Shown: in pieces, positions 1 to 7,716 of the stretch | How positions within the stretch are numbered: position 1 is the stretch's first letter | Layout: the number at the start of each line of letters is the position of its first letter | Translations under genes and position numbers: made by a program | From: JADHUC01 sp964617665 | Lineage (GTDB): Bacteria; Planctomycetota; Planctomycetia; Pirellulales; Pirellulaceae | Direction: 5' to 3' | NCBI GenBank assembly: GCA_964617665.1 | Contig: CAZUAH010000071.1 | Location: forward strand, 1-40,038 | Length of the DNA stretch: 40,038 bases | Notes under the pieces: generated by a model | Told to the model about the DNA's origin: nothing | The model's database searches: none | Seen by the model: the letters and a program-made list of their open reading frames with translations, nothing else

Positions 1-315
1 TGGAGTCCCTCAAAATGATCCCCAATCGTGAAGAGAATCTGGGCCGCCGGAGCCCCATCAGCACCCATTGCCGGTGGGGCTCTTGCGCGGTGAACGGCGA
101 CGAACGGGGCGTGGTTCGGTAGAATGGAACGGCACGGGCTAGGGCGACGGCACGAACCCCGCAAACACTGGCGGATGCCCATAATCCTCATTGTCTTGCC
201 ATGCCAGAAATCAAACCACACCCTGCCGGGGATCGCGCGGAGTCCCAGCGATTATCCCTCTCCCCTGAGTCGCGCACTTGAATGCGGTTGTGGGTCCATG
301 ATTGTGGAGGTAGGT
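1..315. other. Non-coding leader region with hairpins
   Basis: I see no convincing gene here. Two inverted repeats stand out: an 8-bp stem (GAGCCCCA near 51 with TGGGGCTC near 76) and a longer imperfect pair around 110 and 161 (GCGTGGTTCG with CGAACCCCGC, one mismatch). A TAGAAT hexamer at 120-125 resembles a -10 box but has no good -35 partner. The frame that opens at 124 and runs into the next gene lacks a ribosome binding site and has poor protein character. Confidence 0.4.
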
Positions 316-657
316 ATGAGACCGAGGGGAAGTAGGAACACGCTGATAAAGATCGACTACGATGTTATCGGCCAGCTGGCTGGGGTTGCTGGCAACACCG
401 CCCGCGCATATTCACGGCGAGGCCTATTCGACGCGAGGGACTTAGAGAGTGTGTTGTCGTGGGTGAACTCGCGTCGGCAGCGCCAGGGGCTCCCGTTAGT
501 CGGGATGCCGGACGCTGAGGTGGTTTCCGAGACGGCCAACGACACGCCGTTGGCATCATCGCTCACCGATGACCCCTGGAGTCAGTTCCTGCGCGGGCTG
601 CCGGTGTACATCCCGACCCTGGGCCAGTATCGGAGCATCTATGACTATGATATGTGA
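316..657 (+). CDS. Small helix-turn-helix DNA-binding protein
   Basis: A 113-residue protein. Its first half (about residues 10-50, VIGQLAGVAGNTARAYSRRG followed by a D-L-x-S-V-L-x-W-V helix) looks like a MerR- or excisionase-type winged HTH that recognises DNA. The second half is low in complexity and unassigned. I chose ATG 316 because GGAGG at 306-310 is well spaced before it; ATG 298 in the same frame has no such site. The gene overlaps the next one by 17 bases, so the two are probably translated together. It is plausibly a regulator or excisionase of a mobile element, but no close family was recognised. Confidence 0.6.
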   Translation: MRPRGSRNTLIKIDYDVIGQLAGVAGNTARAYSRRGLFDARDLESVLSWVNSRRQRQGLPLVGMPDAEVVSETANDTPLASSLTDDPWSQFLRGLPVYIPTLGQYRSIYDYDM

Positions 658-895
658 ACACCCTAAATGCGACATCGTGCGAGACTTCCGCAAGGCAAGG
701 TCGATGCTGCGACTGAGCGCGTACGACGCATGGCTTGCCGAACACATTGCCGGTCGGGTAGCCCGTTTATTGGGAAAACGTGACGAGGAGGAGCGGGGAG
801 GGGGCGACCAGGGGGACGTGCCAGAGGCCGGGGAGAGCGCGGTTTCGCATGACTCCCCTCGCGCGCGTACCCACGCGAACAAGCAGCCCATTTGA
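641..895 (+). CDS. Small hypothetical protein
   Basis: About 84 residues, overlapping the end of the HTH gene. Starts at 641 or 647 are both possible. The N-terminus carries a CEHPKC motif and a helical stretch (SAYDAWLAEHIAGRVARLLG), followed by an acidic, glycine-rich and then disordered tail. I do not recognise the family. The overlap with the upstream HTH gene suggests a two-gene unit. Some 40 bases after the stop, a GAAAGG/CCTTTC hairpin (about 936-958) could end transcription, though it has no T-run. Confidence 0.45.
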   Translation: MTMICEHPKCDIVRDFRKARSMLRLSAYDAWLAEHIAGRVARLLGKRDEEERGGGDQGDVPEAGESAVSHDSPRARTHANKQPI

Positions 896-1092
896 GGCGA
901 CGGCGGCTGTGGTGGAATGTAGACAGCGCGGCTAGAAAGGGCGATTTCGGGCCTTTCCAGCCCTCGGCGACGATCGGCGCGCGAGGGGCTGAACGCGGTT
1001 TCTTGGCCACACTCGCTGGCATCACCTGGCCGTCGTGGGTATGCTGAGTGTTGTCGGGTGTCCGCACGGGGTCGCTCCCCGCGGGCTAATCG

Positions 1093-1159
1093 GGCCGGCG
1101 GCTGCCGCCTTCCCTGTCTTTCGACGGCAGCCCCCGGCCGGACCTGGCAGAAAGACAGG
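1093..1159 (+). ncRNA. Candidate structured RNA: two interleaved stems (H-type pseudoknot)
   Basis: Stem A pairs 1093-1107 with 1125-1139 (15 positions, one C-C mismatch). Stem B pairs CCTGTCTTT at 1113-1121, inside the loop of A, with AAAGACAGG at 1151-1159. The order A-B-A'-B' is that of an H-type pseudoknot. The linker crossing stem A is 11 nt, so the full 15-bp stem would be strained; the inner 8 bp could form with stem B. An ATG follows at 1166. A similar arrangement with the same CCTGTC/GACAGG and CGGCTGCCG words occurs at 11559-11615. Confidence 0.4.
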
Positions 1160-1165
1160 CTTCTG

Positions 1166-1282
1166 ATGGCCGCGACCAATCAAGCCACCGACCGGGTCTT
1201 GATCGTCTGGCCCCCCTCTATTCACGACCGCGGCGCGATCACCCCCGGGCGCTACCTGGCGAACGGCCACCTTGACACCTGA
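1166..1282 (+). CDS. Possible 38-residue protein downstream of the structured RNA
   Basis: A short frame starting 6 nt after the right arm of the pseudoknot (GACAGG, then CTTCTG, then ATG). The protein ends with RGAITPGRYLANGHLDT, which looks like real coding sequence, but nothing is recognised. The GC-rich surroundings make chance short frames common. Its main interest is its position relative to the candidate RNA element. Translation could also begin further upstream in the same frame. Confidence 0.3.
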   Translation: MAATNQATDRVLIVWPPSIHDRGAITPGRYLANGHLDT

Positions 1283-1345
1283 GATGGAGAATACCGCGTG
1301 CCGACCGCACGGCGATGAATACAAGTTGTGCAAAGGAGAAAGCAG

Positions 1346-2473
1346 ATGAAAGCGAATTGGCTGGCCTTTGTCGTTTCTCTCGTCTCTCTTACCCCGCTAT
1401 GCCTCGCTGTTCCGCCGTTGGTTGGATTGGTCAAGAAGGTAGAGCCTTCGGTGGTGATTCTCCAGGCAGACGACGGAAGAGGAAGTGGCTTTGTCGTCGA
1501 CAAGGACTTGATCGCGACCAACTACCACGTAATCGAGGACAGTAGGGCCATCACGGTAATCTTCAAGGACGGGACCCAGGTTCCATCGACTGGCATTCGG
1601 CACGTTGACGAAGAACGAGACTTGGCAATCATTAAGGCGCAGATTCCGGCCGGAGTGTCGCCTCTACCGATACAGGGCAAGTTACCCAACGTCGGGGAAG
1701 ATGTGGCTACTATCGGGCTTTCCGAAAGTCACCCTTATACTTGGTCGAAGGGCATAGTCAGTGGTATCACAACAGGTGCGAGGCTCACTCACACGTTCAC
1801 CAGACTCCGAGAAGGCAAATGGCTTCAGACAGACGCAGCGATATCACCTGGAAATAGTGGAGGCCCCTTACTTGCTGTCGCAACTGGTGAAGTTGTCGGA
1901 ATCAACAGCTTTTCTCATCTCGGAGGAAGGGCGGGGACAGTACAGAATCTTAATTTCGCGATATCCTGCGAGGATCTTGCCGCTGCTATCGCGACGGCCA
2001 AAGCATCGCCGCTGAAGACGTACAAAGAAGTGTTTCCGCCAAAGATGCCAAAGACGCCAACGCCGGTGGACCTCGCCAACATTGACTTCGCAAGCGAACC
2101 CGACCCAAGGTTCTTCACAGTCCAGGCGGGTAGAAAGGTTGTAGTTAGCAAACTCCGAGAAGTGCTAACAAGGCGTGACACCCAAGTCCGTCATTACATA
2201 TCGAAGGGGGCGGACCCCTCGCGAGCAGCCGCAGAAGCAACCAAACGCATCCTTGTCGATGTTGCCAAGTACCTGGTCGAAAACGAAGGCGAAGACCCCA
2301 CAACTGCCGTGGTGGCCGCTGCCATATTCTTGGTGCAGTACAACGGCCGGGAAGTGGCTATGACGAAGTACGGCAGTAGGCAGGCCACACTGAGGAATGC
2401 GCTAATGCGAGAAATGACACAACGTCAGTTCCTCCAAAAAGCTATTGAGCAATCTCGTGGCTACTTTCGCTGA
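1346..2473 (+). CDS. Secreted S1C (HtrA/DegP-like) serine protease without PDZ domain
   Basis: 375 residues. A Sec signal peptide (about residues 1-21, hydrophobic and ending CLA) is followed directly by a trypsin-fold protease domain. The catalytic triad is visible as H61 (TNYHV), D92 (RDLAI) and S171 (SPGNSGGP). HtrA proteins normally carry C-terminal PDZ domains; here about 150 residues of alpha-helical sequence follow instead, containing GREVAMTKYG and ending MREMTQRQFLQKAIEQS, with no recognisable PDZ. ATG 1346 is preceded by AAGGAGA. It probably acts in the periplasm on misfolded or regulatory substrates. Its place beside a restriction operon in an island makes a defence-linked role possible, but this is inference. 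Confidence 0.85.
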   Translation: MKANWLAFVVSLVSLTPLCLAVPPLVGLVKKVEPSVVILQADDGRGSGFVVDKDLIATNYHVIEDSRAITVIFKDGTQVPSTGIRHVDEERDLAIIKAQIPAGVSPLPIQGKLPNVGEDVATIGLSESHPYTWSKGIVSGITTGARLTHTFTRLREGKWLQTDAAISPGNSGGPLLAVATGEVVGINSFSHLGGRAGTVQNLNFAISCEDLAAAIATAKASPLKTYKEVFPPKMPKTPTPVDLANIDFASEPDPRFFTVQAGRKVVVSKLREVLTRRDTQVRHYISKGADPSRAAAEATKRILVDVAKYLVENEGEDPTTAVVAAAIFLVQYNGREVAMTKYGSRQATLRNALMREMTQRQFLQKAIEQSRGYFR

Positions 2474-3035
2474 ACTGCCCGCAGTTCCCGAATGGAACAT
2501 GGTCGAGGATCTCCGCCGATGGAACGGTGTATCGGAATAGGTACCCGGAGAAAGTCACTTGCTGGTCCTGCCGCGGCACGGCGAAAGTTCAATGTCCTGA
2601 TTGCGTCGAGGGATTTGAGGTTGGGCTGCACGGAATTCGGCGCGAGCCCGAATGAAGCCACACGTCGAAAGGACGCCAAACAAATCCTGGAAACTGAGAC
2701 ACGCAACTTGGCGGACGCGGGCTGATGGCAGTTGTCCCTACCCTACGCGCGGGGTATACTGCTCGAATCGGGTGTCCCAGGCGATGGCCATGCTGAGGAC
2801 TGAGATCGAGTTGGGGCGCATTCGCGTGTTCTGAAACAGCACCTACCTGGCGCGATGCGTTCCACTCGCCCGATGTTTGGTAGGTGCAGCATGTCTCCAC
2901 CTCTACGCGATCCTCCATGCGGCGAGGCTGATACTCGGTCCAAGCTGATCGAGCCGGCTATCTGTCCGCGACCGAGGAACACATCAAGCGGGATGAAACT
3001 GCGCATGCGTTGTGACATAGTTCGCAAAGAAATGG
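2474..3035. other. 562-bp intergenic region before the hsd operon
   Basis: No convincing coding frame. The clearest structure is a 9-bp inverted repeat, GCACCTACC at 2839-2847 and GGTAGGTGC at 2879-2887, with a 31-nt loop; it could be a cis-regulatory hairpin or a protein site. It presumably contains the promoter of the restriction operon, but I could not place -35 and -10 boxes with confidence. Confidence 0.35.
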
Positions 3036-4508
3036 ATGGCGATGTTTGAACAAGCCTTCAAGAACGTCGACGACGTGCTCTGGAAAGAGGCCGGCTGCAC
3101 GACCGAGCTGGATTACACCGAGCAGACTTCATGGCTGCTGTTCCTGAAATACCTGGACGGCCTGGAGCAAGACCGCGCCGACGAAGCCGCGCTGGAGGGG
3201 AAGAAATACTCCTACATTCTCCAAAAGCAGTATCGCTGGGATAGCTGGGCCGCTCCGAAAGGGAAAGACGGGCAGATCGATCACAATCGGGCGATGACCG
3301 GCGACGATCTGGTCGAATTCGTCAACGGCAAGCTGTTCCCCTACCTGCACGGTTTCAAGCAGAAGGCCAGTGGGCCGAACACCATCGAGTACAAGATCGG
3401 CGAAATCTTCGGCGAGATCAAAAACAAGGTTTCCAGCGGCTACAACCTGCGCGAGATCATCGACCACATCGACGAACTGCGATTCCGCTCGCAAAAGGAA
3501 AAGCACGAACTGTCCGAACTATACGAAGCCAAGATTCAGCGGATGGGCAACGCCGGCCGCAACGGCGGCGAGTATTACACGCCGCGCCCGCTGATTCGCG
3601 CCATGGTGCGGGTCGTCAAGCCGCAGATCGGCGAGCGAATTTACGACGGGGCCTGCGGTTCGGCCGGCTTCCTGTGCGAGTCGTTCGAGTACCTCACCGA
3701 CCAGAAGAGACGAAAGAAGAAGCTGACCACCAGGAACCTCAAAACGCTCCAGGAGCGCACCTTCTACGGCAAGGAAAAGAAGTCGCTGGCCTACGTGATT
3801 GCGATCATGAACATGATTCTGCACGGCATCGAAGCACCGAACATCATCCACACCAACACGCTGACCGAGAACCTGGCCGACATCCAGGACAAGGACCGCT
3901 TCGACGTGATCCTGGCCAATCCGCCCTTCGGCGGCAAGGAACGCAAGGAAGTGCAGCAGAATTTCCCGATCCGTACCGGCGAGACGGCGTTCCTGTTTCT
4001 GCAACACTTCATCAAGATGCTCAAGGCCGGCGGACGGGGCGGCGTGGTCATCAAGAACACCTTCCTGTCGAACACCGACAACGCCTCGGTCAGCCTGCGC
4101 CAACTGCTGCTGGAAAGCTGCAAACTGCACACCGTACTCGACTGCCCCGGCGGCACGTTCCAGGGAGCGGGAGTGAAGACCGTGGTGCTGTTCTTCGAGA
4201 AAGGAGCGCCGACCCGCAAGGTCTGGTACTACCAACTCGACCCCGGCCGCAGCCTCGGCAAGACCAACCCGCTAAATGACGACGACATGGCCGAGTTCGT
4301 CAAGCTGCAAAAGAAGTCCGCCGACTCGGACAAGTCGTGGACCGTGGACGTGAAGGACATCGACGCGACGACGTTCGACCTATCCGTGAAGAACCCCAAC
4401 GGCGGCGAGGAAGTCGTGCATCGCAGCCCGCAGAAGATCATGAAGGAAATCGCCGATCTAGATAAGGAAAGTGCCAAAGTGCTGGCGACGATTCGGGGGC
4501 TGCTATGA
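3036..4508 (+). CDS. hsdM: Type I restriction-modification methyltransferase subunit HsdM
   Basis: 490 residues, typical for HsdM. It transfers a methyl group from S-adenosylmethionine to adenine N6 in the HsdM2S complex and, with HsdR, forms the restriction complex. The N-terminal HsdM helical domain covers about residues 5-150. The methyltransferase domain has the GEYYTPRPLI entry motif (178-187), the SAM-binding motif DGACGSAGF (204-212) and the catalytic motif IV NPPFGG (295-300). Either ATG 3036 or ATG 3042 could be the start; neither has a strong ribosome binding site. It overlaps hsdS by 4 bases (ATGA), showing translational coupling in an hsdM-hsdS-DUF262-hsdR operon. Confidence 0.95.
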   Translation: MAMFEQAFKNVDDVLWKEAGCTTELDYTEQTSWLLFLKYLDGLEQDRADEAALEGKKYSYILQKQYRWDSWAAPKGKDGQIDHNRAMTGDDLVEFVNGKLFPYLHGFKQKASGPNTIEYKIGEIFGEIKNKVSSGYNLREIIDHIDELRFRSQKEKHELSELYEAKIQRMGNAGRNGGEYYTPRPLIRAMVRVVKPQIGERIYDGACGSAGFLCESFEYLTDQKRRKKKLTTRNLKTLQERTFYGKEKKSLAYVIAIMNMILHGIEAPNIIHTNTLTENLADIQDKDRFDVILANPPFGGKERKEVQQNFPIRTGETAFLFLQHFIKMLKAGGRGGVVIKNTFLSNTDNASVSLRQLLLESCKLHTVLDCPGGTFQGAGVKTVVLFFEKGAPTRKVWYYQLDPGRSLGKTNPLNDDDMAEFVKLQKKSADSDKSWTVDVKDIDATTFDLSVKNPNGGEEVVHRSPQKIMKEIADLDKESAKVLATIRGLL

Positions 4509-5857
4509 AGACTGGTTGGACGCAGAAAACGCTCGGTGAAGTCGCTGAATTCAAGAACGGTTTGAACTACAACAAGAACAGCAATGGCCAAACCTTGCCG
4601 GTTGTCGGTGTGGGAGATTTTCAATCCAACTACATCGTGCCGATTGGAAATCTGCAATCGGCCACGATTGATGGGACACTCGCCGATGAATACGCGATCC
4701 GTCGAAACGACATTCTGACCGTCCGATCGAACGGCAGCAAAGAGCTGGTTGGTCGATGTATGCTCGTTCCTGACGTAGACGAAACAACTTCGTATTCCGG
4801 CTTCATTATTCGCATCCGCTTCGACGCTGATCAAATCGCACCGCGATTCTTGCTGCATTTCATGAAGTCCAGCAGCACGCGCGAACGGCTCACAAGAGAG
4901 GGCGGCGGTGCGAACATCAGCAACATCAACCAACGCAAACTGTCGTCGCTTCCCGTGCCAGTTCCGCCGCTTCCCGAACAGCGGCGGATCGTGGGCATCC
5001 TGGACGAAGCGTTTGACGGCATCGCGACTGCGATAGCCAACACCGAAAAGAACCTCCAAAACGCCAAAGACCTATTTGAATCAATACTCTTCAAAACCGT
5101 TGTCGGCGCAAACACTAGCGAATGGAGATTGAAGCGCGGCGCAGGGGACGCCGACGCGAAATCTGACCTCACAGAACTTCTTGGCCGAATCGAAGGGACA
5201 GCCCGAAAAGCATCCCGCAGAGAAGAGACGGTCGGCCATGAAACGGTCAGGAAGGCGATTCCAAGAGAATGGCGGGTAACCCCAATTGATGCTTTGTTCA
5301 ACCTCATCGACTATCGGGGCAAGACGCCAGTAAAGTCACAAACTGGGCGGCGATTGATAACGGCCAAGAACATCAAGATGGGATACCTCTCGGATGAACC
5401 CGTGACATTTATTTCAGAAGACGCCTACAGAAAGTGGATGGTTCGAGGATTTCCGAAGCCTGGCGATATTTTCTTTGTCACCGAAGGTCACACGATGGGT
5501 TTCGTGGCGCTAAACACCCGCACGGACGATTTTGCTTTGGCTCAGCGTACTATTACGCTTCAACCTGCCGTCCCTTTCGATACGAAGTTCTTCTTCTATT
5601 TCATGATGTCGGATCACTTCCAAGACTTGGTCAAGTTAAATGCAACGGGAGCGGCGGCTGTGGGAATGAAGGGTTCCAAGTTTCGTACTTTGCCCTTGGC
5701 CTTCCCTCCTATCGCAGAACAAATCGCTATCGTCAGCATACTTGAGAAACTCTCGGTGGAATCCCAACGCCTCGAATCCACCTACCAGCGCAAACTCGCC
5801 GCGCTCGACGAGTTGAAAAAGTCGCTGCTGCACCAAGCCTTCAGCGGACAACTCTAG
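4505..5857 (+). CDS. hsdS: Type I restriction-modification specificity subunit HsdS
   Basis: 450 residues with the normal two-fold layout. Target recognition domain 1 occupies about residues 1-150 and ends in a conserved PLPEQRRIVGILDEAF helix (155-170). Domain 2 covers about 250-395 and ends in the matching PPIAEQIAIVSILEKL (about 400-416). The C-terminus has the usual LDELKKSLLHQAFSGQL helix. The two halves read different parts of a bipartite DNA site. The target sequence cannot be predicted from sequence alone. It starts inside the hsdM stop codon. Codon usage in the recognition domains looks less GC-biased than in hsdM and hsdR, as expected for rapidly exchanged segments. Confidence 0.95.
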   Translation: MKTGWTQKTLGEVAEFKNGLNYNKNSNGQTLPVVGVGDFQSNYIVPIGNLQSATIDGTLADEYAIRRNDILTVRSNGSKELVGRCMLVPDVDETTSYSGFIIRIRFDADQIAPRFLLHFMKSSSTRERLTREGGGANISNINQRKLSSLPVPVPPLPEQRRIVGILDEAFDGIATAIANTEKNLQNAKDLFESILFKTVVGANTSEWRLKRGAGDADAKSDLTELLGRIEGTARKASRREETVGHETVRKAIPREWRVTPIDALFNLIDYRGKTPVKSQTGRRLITAKNIKMGYLSDEPVTFISEDAYRKWMVRGFPKPGDIFFVTEGHTMGFVALNTRTDDFALAQRTITLQPAVPFDTKFFFYFMMSDHFQDLVKLNATGAAAVGMKGSKFRTLPLAFPPIAEQIAIVSILEKLSVESQRLESTYQRKLAALDELKKSLLHQAFSGQL

Positions 5858-5866
5858 GAATAGGCC

Positions 5867-7711
5867 ATGAGCAAAGACGACCACAAGATCGACGCCGACG
5901 ACCGTTGCGTATTCGATGTGTTGAACGAACGGAAATACACGGTCGATTACTTTCAACGGGAATTCAGTTGGGAGCAGAAACACATCGAACAACTCGTCAC
6001 CGACTTAACCTCGACCTTTCTCGACGCCTACACAGAGGGCGATTCCCGAACTGCCGGTGAACATTACACCAACTACTACCTCGGCCCCTTTGTCGTCAGC
6101 AGTAAGGAAGGCAAAAAGAGCATCATCGACGGCCAACAGAGATTGACCTCGCTGACGCTTTTTCTGATCTTCCTCAACCACCTGCAAAAGGAAATCGGCG
6201 TAAACGAAACCATCGCGCCGCTGGTGTTCTCAGAAGTGCGCGGCCAAAAGTCGTTCAACATCCAGGTGGAAGAAAGGAAGGCTTGTCTGGAGAGCCTCTT
6301 CCTGGAAGGACACTATGAAGTCCAACCCGACGACGATGAATCAACCGTCAACATGGCGGAGCGCTACAGCGACATCGAGGATGCTTTCCCCGAAGAAATC
6401 AAAGGCGCGGCGTTTCCCTACTTTCTCGATTGGCTGAAATACAACGTCATCCTCGTAGAGATTACAGCGTACTCGGACGACAATGCCTATACGATTTTTG
6501 AGTCGATGAATGACCGGGGACTGAACCTCACGTCCACAGAAATGCTCAAAAGCTACCTTCTGTCCCGGTTCAGCGAAACAAAGGACCGAGAAAAGGCGAA
6601 CAGGTTCTGGAAGGAGTCCATCCAGGCACTACACAAAGAGAGCAAAGAGGAAGATCAGCAATTCCTTCAAGCATGGCTGCGAAGTCAATATGCGGAGACG
6701 ATCCGCCAGAGCAGGGCCGGCTCAGCGAACGAAGACTTCGAGAAGATCGGAACCCGTTTCCACAGTTGGGTCCGCGATAACCTTAAGAAAATGGGACTCA
6801 AGGCGGACTCACCGGACAATTTTCGAGCGTTGGTGCATACCGAAATGAGGTTTTACCTACGGGCCTATCTAGAGATACTCATCGCGCAAGAGGAAGAGAC
6901 ACCCGGCTGGGAGCATGTCTTCTACATCAACCACTGGGGAATCGCTCCGTCCCTGGCTTATCCGCTGATGCTGGCCCCTTTGAAATCGACGGATTCGCCG
7001 GATGTGACGCGACAGAAGATCAACGAGGTGGCCCGTTACATCGAGACCTTTTGCGTCCGCCGCTCAGTCAACTTCCGAAAGTTCGGTGCCAGTTCCATCC
7101 GTTACACAATGTTCACGCTGGTGAAGGAAATTCGGGGCAAGGATCTGGATTCTTTGAGGACGCTATTAGAGGGCAAACTCGAACAGATGGAAGAGTCGTG
7201 GGACGGCCTCGCTGAATTCAGAATACACGGCCAAAACGGCCGATTTGTGAAGTTCCTTCTGTCTCGAATTACCGGATTCATCGAACAGCGATCGGGCGCT
7301 TCAACAGGCTTCTCGACCTATTTCATTAGTCCTGGAACAAAGCCTTACGAGGTCGAACATATCTGGGCGGACAAGTTTGATGAGCACAGGGACGAATTTG
7401 AGCAGAAACATGAGTTCGATAACTACCGCAACCGGATCGGCGATCTGGTACTGTTGCCGCAAGGCACGAACCAATCCTATGGGGCCATGCCTTACGACAA
7501 GAAAAGCGACCACTACCTGAAGGAAAACCTGTTCGTGAAGTCTCTACACCCAAAGGCATACGAGAACAATCCAAACTTCCTCGGAATGGTCCAGGAGTTG
7601 GACCTTCCGTTCAAAGCACATGAGTCGTTCACCAAAACCGACATCAACGAACGACAGACACTGGTTCAACGCATTTGTGAGGTAATCTGGGGCAACGGTG
7701 GAATCGCCTGA
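5867..7711 (+). CDS. DUF262/DUF1524 protein (GmrSD-like nuclease) inside the type I operon
   Basis: 614 residues. The N-terminal DUF262 (ParB-like) domain shows YFQREFSW (28-35) and the hallmark DGQQRLTSL (88-96), associated with nucleotide binding or hydrolysis. The C-terminal DUF1524 domain, an HNH-type nuclease fold, shows VEHIW (H498) and NRIGDLVLLP further on. This is the architecture of GmrSD-type, modification-dependent type IV restriction enzymes. It lies 9 nt after hsdS and 5 nt before hsdR, so it is co-transcribed with the type I system. It may attack phage DNA carrying modified bases that block HsdR, or act as an accessory effector; that role is inferred. Confidence 0.88.
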   Translation: MSKDDHKIDADDRCVFDVLNERKYTVDYFQREFSWEQKHIEQLVTDLTSTFLDAYTEGDSRTAGEHYTNYYLGPFVVSSKEGKKSIIDGQQRLTSLTLFLIFLNHLQKEIGVNETIAPLVFSEVRGQKSFNIQVEERKACLESLFLEGHYEVQPDDDESTVNMAERYSDIEDAFPEEIKGAAFPYFLDWLKYNVILVEITAYSDDNAYTIFESMNDRGLNLTSTEMLKSYLLSRFSETKDREKANRFWKESIQALHKESKEEDQQFLQAWLRSQYAETIRQSRAGSANEDFEKIGTRFHSWVRDNLKKMGLKADSPDNFRALVHTEMRFYLRAYLEILIAQEEETPGWEHVFYINHWGIAPSLAYPLMLAPLKSTDSPDVTRQKINEVARYIETFCVRRSVNFRKFGASSIRYTMFTLVKEIRGKDLDSLRTLLEGKLEQMEESWDGLAEFRIHGQNGRFVKFLLSRITGFIEQRSGASTGFSTYFISPGTKPYEVEHIWADKFDEHRDEFEQKHEFDNYRNRIGDLVLLPQGTNQSYGAMPYDKKSDHYLKENLFVKSLHPKAYENNPNFLGMVQELDLPFKAHESFTKTDINERQTLVQRICEVIWGNGGIA

Positions 7712-7716
7712 GAACA

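Noticed and set aside
556..1179. 207-codon minus-strand frame
   Set aside because: Arg/Pro/Ser-rich translation of GC-rich DNA with no motif or start signal, crossing the structured region and two plus-strand genes.
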